Below are positions 10,846 through 19,029 of a stretch of DNA of 64,000 nt, piece after piece (positions within the stretch are counted from its first letter, which is position 1; each line of letters opens with the position of its first letter). The position numbers and the translations under genes are program-made. The notes under the pieces are model-generated. The model did not search any database, was not told the DNA's origin, and was given only the letters and a program-made list of their open reading frames with translations. This DNA is from Cellulomonas sp. JH27-2 (GTDB taxonomy: Bacteria; Actinomycetota; Actinomycetes; Actinomycetales; Cellulomonadaceae), in contig NZ_JACYFR010000003.1 of assembly GCF_014837175.1 (NCBI RefSeq), forward strand, positions 186,001 to 250,000, in the 5' to 3' direction.

Positions 10846-10889
10846 CCGAGGGCCCCGGGTCGGGGTGGGGGGTGACCCGGGGCCCTCGG
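10846..10889. terminator. Bidirectional terminator between convergent genes
   Basis: The 16-base arm CCGAGGGCCCCGGGTC is perfectly complementary to 10874-10889 with a G-rich 12-base loop. It occupies most of the 70-bp gap between the ScyD-like gene and the minus-strand xylanase, so it can serve both. Confidence 0.88.
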
Positions 10890-10902
10890 CGGTCGGTGCG
10901 GC

Positions 10903-13900
10903 CTACCGCTTCACGTTGACCTTCGCGGTGTGGGACGTGACCGTCCCGGCCTTGTTCTTGGCGACGACGCGGTACGAGGCCTTGTTCGCCTTCACGACGA
11001 GCGTGCGGGCGGTGGCGCCGCGCACGGCGGTCCACTTCGACGAGCCGGCCTTCTTCACGTACCACTGCAGCTTCGGCGCCGGCGTACCGGTGACGGTGAC
11101 CGACAGCTTCACCTTCTTGCCGGCCTTGACCGTCGCCGAGCGGGGCTGCTTGGTGATCCTCGGCTTCACCGGGGTCGCCGACACCGTCGCCGCCTTGGTC
11201 GTGGTCGAGCCCGCCGTGTTGGTGAACACGGCCCGGTAGGCCACGCTCGTCGCCCCGACGGTCACCTTGAGCGAGGTCGCCCTGGCGTTCTTGATCGCCT
11301 TCCAGGTCGACGAGCCCGCGGTCCGCTGCTCCCAGCGCACGGTGGGTGCCGGGTAGCCGTTGGCGGCGGCGCTCAGGGTCACCGAGCGTCCCGCCCTGGC
11401 CTGGGTCGACGACGGGTTCTTGGTGATCACCGGCGCCACGGCGCGCACCCGCACGGTGGCGGCCGACGACGTCGCCGTCCCCACCGAGTTGGTGAACACG
11501 GCCCGGTAGGCGGCCCCGTCGTTGGCTGCGGAGACCTTGACCTTCAGGGCCCCGGTGGTGGCACCGGCGACGGACTTCCAGGTCGACGAGCCCGCGGCGC
11601 GGCGCTGCCACGCGACCGTCGGCGCCGGGAGCCCGGAGGCCGCGGCCGTCAGGGTCACCGTGGAGTCGAGCTTCGCGGTGACGGACTGGGGCTGGCTCGT
11701 GACCACCGGCGCCGAGGTGGGAGGAGCCACCTCGCCGGCGAACTGAGCGACACCCCACCGGGCGGTGTTCTGGTAGGACCGACCCGTCGGGTCGGACCAG
11801 ATCCGCACGGCCTGACGCACACCGGCGGCGGCGTCGTTGACCTGGAAGTCCATGCCCGCGAGGTCACCGGCGGTGACCTCGTGGCCCAGGGACAGCGACG
11901 CCTCGACGACGTACCCGCCGTCGACGATCTTCGCCGCGGAGGTCAGCCGATCGCCGATGACTGTGGTGTCACCGCTGATCGACTGCGCGCCCTTGTAGTT
12001 GATCCGGTACTGGCCGTCGACCGGGTTGTACGCCCCGGACTTCGCGTTGACCGGGTCGAGGAAGATCTCGACCGAGTCCTGCTCCCACGCGTTCGACGAC
12101 GTCGCGTCGAGGGTGGGGTCGGCGACCTGCGCCAGCACGTCGACCTTGTCGTCGTGCCACAGGAGACGGACCGTGGCGACCGCGCCGCCCGTGCCCTCCA
12201 CCTGCGTGTTCGTCGTCACCGACGGCGCGTCGGCCCAGACCGCGTCGATGTCGCCGTCGATCGTCGGCGCGCTGGACGCCTCCGGGACGGTGACCCGGCT
12301 GATGGCCTCGATGAGCGTCGCGACGCCGAGCGCGCCGCCGGTCTCCTGCTTGTTGGTCAGGTCGTTCCACGAGTGCGTGCTGCCGCTGCCGTCGGCCACG
12401 CGCACGTCGAACGGGACCGTGTCGCCCTGCTCGAGCGCGTCGAGCGGGATCGTCGCGGTCGCGACGTAGCCGTCGGCCGTCGCCGTGGCGTCGGGCCGCT
12501 CGACGACGACCGGGTCGGCGCCGCCGAACAGCGTGACCGAGTCGTCGTCGCCGTCGTCGGTCGCGTCCGCCACGTGCACGCGGGCCTGCAGGCCCGACGA
12601 CGTCCAGCGCAGCTGGAACCCGGTGTCGCCGCTGATCGCCGTGTCGGGGATCAGGTTCCAGTCGTCGCCCGACGCGGCGCGCGCGTCGACCTGGCGCGTC
12701 AGCGTCGGCAGCTTCGACGGGTCGACGATCCCCCAGAAGGCCGGCTTGGCCTGCAGGTCGTCGTCGAACAGGAGCGGGGCACCCGTCCGCCAGCTGCGGC
12801 TGTCGTACGGACCCCACACCGTCACGGAGAACAGGTCCGGGAACTCGCGGAGCATGTCGAACACGGACTGGTAGTAGTAGCCCTGCTCGACGAGCTTGTC
12901 CTGCGTGACCGTGCCGTCGATCTGCACGTCGAGCTCGCTGACGTCCTGCAGGATCCCGAGCGTCGCGAACTTCTCCAGCGTGACCTTCATCTGGTCGACC
13001 GGCTGCGCCAGGCTGACGTGGAACTGGTGCCCCACGCCGTCCACCGGGACGCCGTCGTCGAGGAGGCCCTTCACGACGTCGAACATCGCCTGCCGCTTGG
13101 CGGGCAGCTCGGTGTTGTAGTCGTTGATGAAGAGCTTGACCGGACCGCTCTTCTCGCCGCCGTTGAACGCCTCCGACGCGATCTCGAACGCGTCCTTCAG
13201 GTAGTCCGGACCCAGGGTGTCGTACCAGCCGCTGCGGCGCAGGCCGTCGCTCTCCGACTCGGCGATGGCCTCGTTGACCACGTCGAAGCCGACGATGGGG
13301 TTGCCGGCCGTGCCGTACTCGCCGTACTTGTCACGGAAGTGGTCGGCGACGGTCGTGATGTGCGTGCGCATCCGGTCCAGCAGCAACGCCTGGTCCGCAG
13401 CGCTGTCGGTCAGCGGCGTGCCGTCCTCGTGCTGGAAGAACCAGTCCGGCGTCTGGCTGTGCCACACCAGCGTGTGCCCCCAGACGCGCAGGTGGTTGGC
13501 GACCGCGAAGTCGACGAGCTGGTCGGCGGCCTCGAAGGTGAACTTCCCCTCCTCCGGCTGGATCGCCTCGGGCTTCATCTGGTTCTCGGGCGTGAACTGG
13601 GCGAAGTGCTTCGTCACCAGCTCCTTGCCCGAGCCCGTGGTCTCGCGTGCGTCGATCGCGACGCCCATCGGCCACGGCACCTCGGTCTTGAGCGACGGGA
13701 TGTCCGTCTGCACCGGCGGGGCGGTGGAGCCGGAGACGACGATGTCGTCGACGAGGAACGACGCGGTGCCCGATGCGGTCTCGAAGTACAGCAACGCGGA
13801 GTCGGCGGCCGTCATGGCGTAGCTCCCGCTGATCTGCACCCACGCGCCGGACGTCACTCCGGTGGCGGTTGCCACCGTGTCGTACTGCGACTCACCGTCG

Positions 13901-15429
13901 GTGGTGCGCTGCACGCTGAGCCGGACGTCGGCCGGGGCGGTCTCGTCGGCTGCGAGGCGAACCCACGCGGACACGTCGTACGTGCGGCCGGCCGTCCAGC
14001 TGACCGACGCGCCGAGGCCGTGCCACGACTGCGTGCGGCCCGTGATGCTCGCGGAGGCCGCGCCCCCGTGGGCGACGTCGGAGATGGCGACGGCCGGTGC
14101 GTTGTCGCTGCCGCGCGCCGCCCACAGCCCGAGGCCGTCCTCGAAGCCGGTGCTCAGACTCGGTCCGGACGGGGTGTCGTCAGCCGGGCCGCCCTGCGGG
14201 AGGGTGAACGTCCAGCCCGCCGCGAGGCGCTCGGTGACGACGGTCTTGACCGCGGCGAGCGTGCCCGACCGGTCGCCGCCGCCGTCGTGCGTCAGCACGA
14301 CCTGGCCGGCCTTCATCGCGGCACGCAGGTTGGTGGTCAGCGTGGGGACGTCCTGCGTCTCCCAGTCGCTGATGGTGTTGACCACGGCCAGCGGCTGCAT
14401 GCCCAGGTCCACGGCCACCTGGGCCGTCTGGCCCCAGCTGCCGTTGGGGGCGCGGAAGTACGGGACGGCGGCGTCGGGGTCGCCGAGCGCGTCGCGGATG
14501 ATGCCGAGGTTCTTGACCAGGTCGGCGCGGACGTCGGCCGGGGTCCAGCTGCCCATGTCGGCATACGTCGTCGAGTGGTTGCACAGCGTGTGGCCCTCGG
14601 CGACGATCCGGCGCAGCAGCTCGGCGCCGCCGTTCTGCTGGATGTTCTGGCCGATCACGCAGAACGTCGCGTGGATGCCCTGGTCCTTGAGGAAGTCGAG
14701 CAGCTTCTCGGTGGTGCCGGGGTTCGGACCGTCGTCGAACGTCAACGCGGCCACGTCACCCGTGCCGCGCGCCGCGGTGACGGGGGTGGTGGTGGGGTTC
14801 ACGGCACCTCCAGAGGTGACGTCGCCGGGGTCGGTGCTGCCGCCCGTCGTCGACGTGATGTCGACGTCGTCGAGCAGCAGGTCGGGCTGCTTGCCGTCGA
14901 TCGCGGCAGCCTCGAGGTAGAGGGTGGCCGTCGCGACGTTCGTGGCGCGCGTGTACGAACCGGTCAGGTGGACCCAGCCGTCGGCGCTCGCGGTCATGGG
15001 GCTGCCGACCCAGGTGTACGTGTTGTCGGTGGCGCCGGTGGTCTTCGACTCGACCGTGAAGTGGACGCCCGACGTGCCGGTGGTGCCGGCGGGGAGCTTG
15101 ACCCACGCGCTCACGCTCACGGCGGCGTCGCCGGGGAAGAGGGTGGCGACGTTGGTGGCGGCGCCGTTCCAGTCGGCCGTCGCACCGGTGATCGACAGCG
15201 CGTGCGTGCCGCCGTGCGCCTCGGCAGTCGTCGTCGCGACGGTGACGGAGCCGCGCGGACCCCACGGCGTCGCGCTGCCGTTCTCGAAGTCGTTGCTGAG
15301 CAGCGTGGTGGTCTCGTCGGCCGATGCCGTCGTGGCGAGGCCGGTCAGAGTCAGTCCTGCGGTCGTGGCGGCGACGGCGAGCGCGAGCGCCCCTGTGCCT
15401 GCCTTCGTGAGCATGCGTACGGATCTCAT
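10903..15429 (-). CDS. Secreted multimodular CE4 deacetylase-GH10 xylanase
   Basis: This 1,508-residue secreted enzyme predicts combined xylan deacetylation and cleavage. In order: signal peptide (about 1-38, ending TTASA); CBM4/22-like module (about 42-195); CE4/NodB deacetylase (about 222-420) with TFDDGP, RAPNGSWG, SDW and LTHDGGG motifs; CBM22-like module (about 428-590); GH10 xylanase (about 600-905) with acid/base Glu in VVNEAIAE (about 718) and nucleophile Glu in SELDVQ (about 832); two CBM9-like modules (about 910-1035 and 1047-1230); three Ig-like repeats (about 1239-1508) of the QP-x-S-VT type with WxxxxAGSSxWK. The CE4 metal motif reads HSTTY, lacking the usual second His. ATG 15429 is preferred because AGGGAG lies 7 bases upstream. 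Expression is probably repressed by the neighbouring LacI protein. Confidence 0.93.
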   Translation of the reverse strand: MRSVRMLTKAGTGALALAVAATTAGLTLTGLATTASADETTTLLSNDFENGSATPWGPRGSVTVATTTAEAHGGTHALSITGATADWNGAATNVATLFPGDAAVSVSAWVKLPAGTTGTSGVHFTVESKTTGATDNTYTWVGSPMTASADGWVHLTGSYTRATNVATATLYLEAAAIDGKQPDLLLDDVDITSTTGGSTDPGDVTSGGAVNPTTTPVTAARGTGDVAALTFDDGPNPGTTEKLLDFLKDQGIHATFCVIGQNIQQNGGAELLRRIVAEGHTLCNHSTTYADMGSWTPADVRADLVKNLGIIRDALGDPDAAVPYFRAPNGSWGQTAQVAVDLGMQPLAVVNTISDWETQDVPTLTTNLRAAMKAGQVVLTHDGGGDRSGTLAAVKTVVTERLAAGWTFTLPQGGPADDTPSGPSLSTGFEDGLGLWAARGSDNAPAVAISDVAHGGAASASITGRTQSWHGLGASVSWTAGRTYDVSAWVRLAADETAPADVRLSVQRTTDGESQYDTVATATGVTSGAWVQISGSYAMTAADSALLYFETASGTASFLVDDIVVSGSTAPPVQTDIPSLKTEVPWPMGVAIDARETTGSGKELVTKHFAQFTPENQMKPEAIQPEEGKFTFEAADQLVDFAVANHLRVWGHTLVWHSQTPDWFFQHEDGTPLTDSAADQALLLDRMRTHITTVADHFRDKYGEYGTAGNPIVGFDVVNEAIAESESDGLRRSGWYDTLGPDYLKDAFEIASEAFNGGEKSGPVKLFINDYNTELPAKRQAMFDVVKGLLDDGVPVDGVGHQFHVSLAQPVDQMKVTLEKFATLGILQDVSELDVQIDGTVTQDKLVEQGYYYQSVFDMLREFPDLFSVTVWGPYDSRSWRTGAPLLFDDDLQAKPAFWGIVDPSKLPTLTRQVDARAASGDDWNLIPDTAISGDTGFQLRWTSSGLQARVHVADATDDGDDDSVTLFGGADPVVVERPDATATADGYVATATIPLDALEQGDTVPFDVRVADGSGSTHSWNDLTNKQETGGALGVATLIEAISRVTVPEASSAPTIDGDIDAVWADAPSVTTNTQVEGTGGAVATVRLLWHDDKVDVLAQVADPTLDATSSNAWEQDSVEIFLDPVNAKSGAYNPVDGQYRINYKGAQSISGDTTVIGDRLTSAAKIVDGGYVVEASLSLGHEVTAGDLAGMDFQVNDAAAGVRQAVRIWSDPTGRSYQNTARWGVAQFAGEVAPPTSAPVVTSQPQSVTAKLDSTVTLTAAASGLPAPTVAWQRRAAGSSTWKSVAGATTGALKVKVSAANDGAAYRAVFTNSVGTATSSAATVRVRAVAPVITKNPSSTQARAGRSVTLSAAANGYPAPTVRWEQRTAGSSTWKAIKNARATSLKVTVGATSVAYRAVFTNTAGSTTTKAATVSATPVKPRITKQPRSATVKAGKKVKLSVTVTGTPAPKLQWYVKKAGSSKWTAVRGATARTLVVKANKASYRVVAKNKAGTVTSHTAKVNVKR

Positions 15430-15519
15430 CAGCGCTCCCTTGCGCGACGATGCGGGTCCCACCCCGGACCGGACCCTACGGGGGATTTGTGCCGCATGCC
15501 AGGGAGTTCGATAACGATA

Positions 15520-15535
15520 CGGATAACGTTATCGA
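15520..15535. promoter_or_regulatory. LacI-type operator of the multimodular xylanase
   Basis: The sequence CGGATAACGTTATCGA has the 12-bp core palindrome GATAACGTTATC with a central CG, the hallmark of LacI-family sites. It is identical over 16 bases to the site in front of the lacI gene at 16782-16797. It lies about 90 bp upstream of the xylanase start. Confidence 0.82.
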
Positions 15536-15610
15536 AGCGAGCCTGCTGCGGCGGCCGGTCCACACCCCGATCGCGCGGCCAGCCGGCGTGCGTCGGCGAG
15601 TCGTCGGTTT

Positions 15611-15688
15611 CCCGCGGCCGGTAGTCGGTCTCCCCTCGAGGTAGTGGGTTGCAACCGACTACCTCGCTGGAACCCGACTACTCGCGGG
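15611..15688. repeat. Large compound palindrome, likely lacI terminator
   Basis: The core 15637-15666 is a near-perfect 30-bp palindrome (CGAGGTAGT arms around GGTTGCAACC, one mismatched pair). It is enclosed by GTAGTCGG (15621-15628) paired with CCGACTAC (15674-15681) and by CCCGCG (15611-15616) paired with CGCGGG (15683-15688). It lies downstream of the lacI stop. A terminator or a repeat-element insertion are both possible. Confidence 0.6.
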
Positions 15689-15706
15689 CCGGGTGGGAGG
15701 GGGCGC

Positions 15707-15741
15707 GGGGCGCGTGGTGCGCTGGGGCGCGTGGTGTGCTG
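15707..15741. repeat. 17-bp tandem repeat
   Basis: GGGGCGCGTGGTGCGCTG and GGGGCGCGTGGTGTGCTG follow head to tail with a 17-base period and one difference. They sit just after the lacI stop. No function is evident. Confidence 0.7.
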
Positions 15742-15762
15742 CGGGCCGGGGTGGTCAGATGC

Positions 15763-16764
15763 TCAGATCGCGCGGCAGCTGGCGCGTTCCACCATCGACG
15801 TCGACAGGCGGACGTGCGTGGACGCGACGTCGCGGCCGGCGATGAGGTCGACGAGCATGTGCAGCGCGGTCGCGCCCATGTCCTGCAGCGGCTGCGCGAT
15901 GGTGGTGAGAGGCGGGTTGGCCAGGGCCGACTCGGGCACGTTGTCGAAGCCGATCACCGACAGGTCGTCGGGCACCCGCAGACCCAGCTCGCGTGCGACC
16001 TCCATGGTCCTGATGGCGGAGAGGTCGTTGGCGGCGAAGATCGCGGTGGGGCGGTCGTCGAGCGTCAGCAGGTCGTGGGCAGGGGCGGTCGCCGAGTCGG
16101 GGCGGAAGTCGCCGTTGCGGACGAGCGCCTCGTCGACGGGGACGCCCGCGGCGGCCATCGCGTGCCGGAAGCCGTCCTCGCGCAGGCGGGCCGACTCGAG
16201 GTCCGGGCGCCCCCCGAGCAGAGCGATCCGCCGGTGGCCGAGGCCCAGCAGGTACTCGGTGGCCAGCACGGAGCCGGCGAAGTTGTCGGAGTCGACGGTC
16301 GGCGCGCCCGACGGTCCCGTGTGCGGGTCGACCGCGACCACGGGGATCCCGTTCTGCGCCGCGACGACGGTGGGCGTCACGATGATCGCGCCGTCGATCA
16401 GCGTGCCGCCCAGTCGCTTGAGCGAGCGCTGCTCCCAGCCGACGGCGCCGCGCGGGTGGCCGCCGGAGTAGGCGAGGAGCTCGAACCCCGTCGGGCCGAT
16501 CGCCTCCGACGCACCCTTGAGCAGCTCGGCGCTGAAGGGCTCGAACTCGGCGACCAGGACGCCGATGACGTTCGTCTTGTGGCTGCGCAGGCTCTGCGCG
16601 CCCAGGCTCGTCTCGTAGCCCAGCTCCTCGATCACCGCGGACACGCGGGCGAAGGTCGAGGCGGAGACCCCGTAGCGTCCGTTGACCACCTTGGACACGG
16701 TGGCCACGGAGACGCCGGCTGCGCGCGCGACGTCCTCCATCTTGACGCGAGCGACGGTCTCCAC
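15763..16764 (-). CDS. LacI-family transcriptional regulator of the xylan locus
   Basis: This 333-residue repressor has an N-terminal helix-turn-helix (VKMEDVARAAGVSVATVSKVVNG, about residues 7-29), a hinge helix region ending near 60, and a periplasmic-binding-like sugar sensor domain (about 65-330, with VIGVLV, ALLGGRPDLESARLR, FAANDLSAI and VIGFDNVPES). GTG 16764 is the longest sensible start; an ATG eight codons later (16740) would still keep most of the HTH. Its own promoter carries GATAACGTTATC, so it probably represses itself, the divergent GH10 gene and the secreted CE4-GH10 gene. A xylo-oligosaccharide inducer is inferred from the neighbours only. Confidence 0.93.
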   Translation of the reverse strand: METVARVKMEDVARAAGVSVATVSKVVNGRYGVSASTFARVSAVIEELGYETSLGAQSLRSHKTNVIGVLVAEFEPFSAELLKGASEAIGPTGFELLAYSGGHPRGAVGWEQRSLKRLGGTLIDGAIIVTPTVVAAQNGIPVVAVDPHTGPSGAPTVDSDNFAGSVLATEYLLGLGHRRIALLGGRPDLESARLREDGFRHAMAAAGVPVDEALVRNGDFRPDSATAPAHDLLTLDDRPTAIFAANDLSAIRTMEVARELGLRVPDDLSVIGFDNVPESALANPPLTTIAQPLQDMGATALHMLVDLIAGRDVASTHVRLSTSMVERASCRAI

Positions 16765-16781
16765 GCCCGGAGCATAACGCT

Positions 16782-16802
16782 CGGATAACGTTATCGATAA
16801 CG
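16782..16802. promoter_or_regulatory. LacI-type operator between lacI and the GH10 gene
   Basis: CGGATAACGTTATCGA is identical to the site at 15520-15535. An overlapping second palindrome TTATCGATAA (16791-16800) extends it. The position in the 101-bp divergent gap lets one repressor dimer act on both lacI and the intracellular xylanase gene. Confidence 0.82.
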
Positions 16803-16865
16803 GACGTCCGTCCGTGTCCGCCCGCGAAGATCACTGGCCGCACCCCGGCCCGACCAGGAGAGACG

Positions 16866-18113
16866 ATGACGTCACCCACCGCCCACCGCACCGGATCGGC
16901 CGTCGTGCGGGTGACGCACGACGACGGGACGCCTGCCGCCCGCACGGAGGTCGTCGTCGAGCAGACCCGGCACGCGTTCGGCTTCGGCAACATCGGCTTC
17001 GACCTGATCAGCCTGGCCAACGGCGGGCGCGACGACCGTCCGCAGGTGTTCGGCGGCGCCGGGGCCGCGCACCGCGAGCGCCTGGCCGAGCTGTGGTTCG
17101 ACCTGTTCGACACGGCGACCCTGCCGTTCTACTGGTCGGGCTTCGAGCCGAGCGAGGGTGCTCCCGACACCGACCGGCTGCTGCGGGCCGCGCGCTGGTT
17201 CGTCGAGCGCGGGGCGACCGTCAAGGGGCACCCGTTGGTCTGGCACACGCTCGCACCGCGCTGGCTGCTGCGCCGGTCCGACGACGACGTCGAGGCCGCG
17301 ATCCGCGCGCGGGTGCGCCGCGAGGTGACGGACTTCGCCGGCGTCGTCGACCTGTGGGACGCCATCAACGAGGTCGTGATCATGCCGGTCTTCGACAAGG
17401 AGGACAACGCCGTGACGCGGCTGGCGCAGGCGCGCGGCCGCGTCGCGATGGTCCGGCTCGCGTTCGACGAGGCGCGCGCGGCCAACCCGGCCGCCCGGCT
17501 GGTGCTCAACGACTTCGACCTGTCCGCCGACTACGAGCACCTGATCGAGGAGTGCCTCGACGCGGGCATCGTGATCGACGCGCTGGGTCTGCAGACGCAC
17601 ATGCACCAGGGCTACCGGGGCGAGGACCAGATCCTCGCGATCCTCGACCGCTTCGCGCGGTTCGGCCTCCCGCTGCAGCTCACCGAGACGACGTTGGTGT
17701 CGGGCGACCTCATGCCGGCGCACATCGTCGACCTCAACGACCACCAGGTCTCGTCATGGCCCTCGACGCCGCAGGGCGAGGACCGGCAGGCCGACGAGAT
17801 CGAGCGGCACTACCGCACGCTGTTCGGCCATCCGGCGGTGGAGTCCGCGACCTACTGGGGCCTGACGGACGAGGGAGCGTGGCTGGGGGCCCCGGCGGGG
17901 CTGGTCCGCGCGGACGGGACCCCGAAGCCGGCGTACGACGCCCTGCGGGGGCTGGTGCGCGGCGAGTGGTGGCTGCCGCCGACCCGGATGACGACCGACG
18001 ACGAGGGCCGCGTGACGGTGCACGGCTTCGCGGGTGACTACCGGGTCACCGTCCCGGGGGCTCGCGCGCTCGACGTGTCGCTCGAGCCGTCGGCCGTGGC
18101 CGGTCGCGGGTGA
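16866..18113 (+). CDS. Endo-1,4-beta-xylanase, GH10, intracellular
   Basis: This 415-residue family 10 glycoside hydrolase cleaves beta-1,4-xylan or xylo-oligosaccharides with retention. It has GH10 hallmarks: WSGFEPSEG, the GHPLVWH strand, acid/base Glu169 in WDAINEV, and nucleophile Glu274 in QLTETTL, followed by YWGLTDEGAW. No signal peptide or binding module is present, so it should stay in the cytoplasm and act on imported oligosaccharides. A short beta-type tail (about 360-410) follows the barrel. CAGGAGAG precedes ATG 16866. It is divergent from lacI across a shared operator and is followed 28 bp later by a TetR gene. Confidence 0.92.
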   Translation: MTSPTAHRTGSAVVRVTHDDGTPAARTEVVVEQTRHAFGFGNIGFDLISLANGGRDDRPQVFGGAGAAHRERLAELWFDLFDTATLPFYWSGFEPSEGAPDTDRLLRAARWFVERGATVKGHPLVWHTLAPRWLLRRSDDDVEAAIRARVRREVTDFAGVVDLWDAINEVVIMPVFDKEDNAVTRLAQARGRVAMVRLAFDEARAANPAARLVLNDFDLSADYEHLIEECLDAGIVIDALGLQTHMHQGYRGEDQILAILDRFARFGLPLQLTETTLVSGDLMPAHIVDLNDHQVSSWPSTPQGEDRQADEIERHYRTLFGHPAVESATYWGLTDEGAWLGAPAGLVRADGTPKPAYDALRGLVRGEWWLPPTRMTTDDEGRVTVHGFAGDYRVTVPGARALDVSLEPSAVAGRG

Positions 18114-18141
18114 GGAGGACGCGGCGTGGGATGCTGACGCC

Positions 18142-18771
18142 ATGACAGTGCAGTCGACGTCGCCGCGGGCCGGCGGCTACGCCCGCGGCCGGGCCACGCG
18201 CGAGGAGATCCTCGACGCGGCGATGCGCCTGTTCGGCGACGTCGGCTACCACACCACGTCCCTGCGGGACGTGGCCGCGCGCGTGGGCATCTCCCACCCC
18301 GGCCTGCTGCACCACTTCCCCACGAAGGCCGCCTTGCTCGAGGCCGTGCTGCAGCGGCGCGACGAGGTGGACGGCACGGCGTTCGACGACGACGTGGCCA
18401 CGAGCGGCGACTTCCTCGAGGCGCTGGCGCGGCTCGCGGACCGCAACGCAGCCCGCCCCGGCATCGTCGAGCTGTACGCGACCCTCTCTGCCGAGGCGAC
18501 GTCCCCCGAGCACCCCGCGCACGACTACTTCCGCGCCCGCTACGTGCGGGTCCTGGCACAGACGACGGCGGCGTTCGAGGCGCTCCAGAGCGAGGGCCGT
18601 CTGCGGCCCGGCCTTGACGCCGCGACGGCCGCGCGCCTGTCCGTCGCCGGCATGGACGGGCTCCAGGTGCAGTGGCTCATGGCGGCCGACGCGCCCGACG
18701 GTCGGGTGGACATGGCGGCGGCGATCCGCGCGCTGCACGCCTCGCTGCTGACGGACCTCACCGGCGTGTGA
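18142..18771 (+). CDS. TetR/AcrR-family regulator
   Basis: This 209-residue regulator has a typical N-terminal HTH (about 15-62: RATREEILDAAMRLF, then TSLRDVAARVGISHPGLLHHF) and a helical ligand domain containing MDGLQVQWL. The same phrases, including GLLHHF/GVLHHF and MDGLQVQWL, occur in the TetR protein at 61077-61754 beside the GH3 gene, so the two are paralogs with probably related roles in sugar use. It follows the GH10 gene by 28 bp on the same strand and may be co-transcribed. Its ligand is unknown. Confidence 0.9.
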   Translation: MTVQSTSPRAGGYARGRATREEILDAAMRLFGDVGYHTTSLRDVAARVGISHPGLLHHFPTKAALLEAVLQRRDEVDGTAFDDDVATSGDFLEALARLADRNAARPGIVELYATLSAEATSPEHPAHDYFRARYVRVLAQTTAAFEALQSEGRLRPGLDAATAARLSVAGMDGLQVQWLMAADAPDGRVDMAAAIRALHASLLTDLTGV

Positions 18772-18781
18772 TGCACGTCAC

Positions 18782-18799
18782 ACGTCACCGATGTGACGT
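18782..18799 (+). terminator. Short hairpin after the TetR gene
   Basis: ACGTCAC and GTGACGT form a 7-bp stem with a CGAT loop 11 bases after the stop. It is short, so it is either a weak terminator or a chance palindrome. Confidence 0.35.
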
Positions 18800-18994
18800 C
18801 TGACGCTCCTGGCGGGACTTAGTCACCGTGCACCAGGGGCGTCAAGGGGCCGTCCCCGGTCTGGCAGCCCGTGCCGCCGTTCGTCGTGACCTCGGAGGGG
18901 GGTCCGGCGGGCGGCGGCGGGCGGCACGTCCCGGCCGCCGCGACGCGGCGGCAACCGGTACCGATGCAGGAGCAGCCGTGAAGAGCCCGTACGC

Positions 18995-19006
18995 TGTGCG
19001 CGCACA
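18995..19006. promoter_or_regulatory. 12-bp palindrome upstream of the I36-like gene
   Basis: TGTGCGCGCACA is a perfect palindrome 24 bp before the ATG at 19030. It could be an operator. The rest of the 258-bp gap after the TetR gene is GC-rich with no convincing gene. Confidence 0.3.
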
Positions 19007-19029
19007 ACACGGGAACGGAGACCGGGACG

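Larger units (their letters stand above)
15430..15762. other. 333-bp regulatory gap between lacI and the large xylanase gene
   Basis: No gene is seen here. From right to left it holds a 17-bp tandem repeat (15707-15741), a large palindromic structure (15611-15688), a LacI-type operator (15520-15535) with an extra half site GATAACGATAC at 15510-15520, and the leader of the xylanase gene. It works as the terminator zone of lacI and the promoter of the xylanase. Confidence 0.7.

Noticed and set aside
10930..15624. 1,564-codon open frame on the plus strand
   Set aside because: It is antisense to the CE4-GH10 gene. Its product is low-complexity Arg/Val/Gly with no domain, as expected from GC-rich codon bias in the shadow frame.
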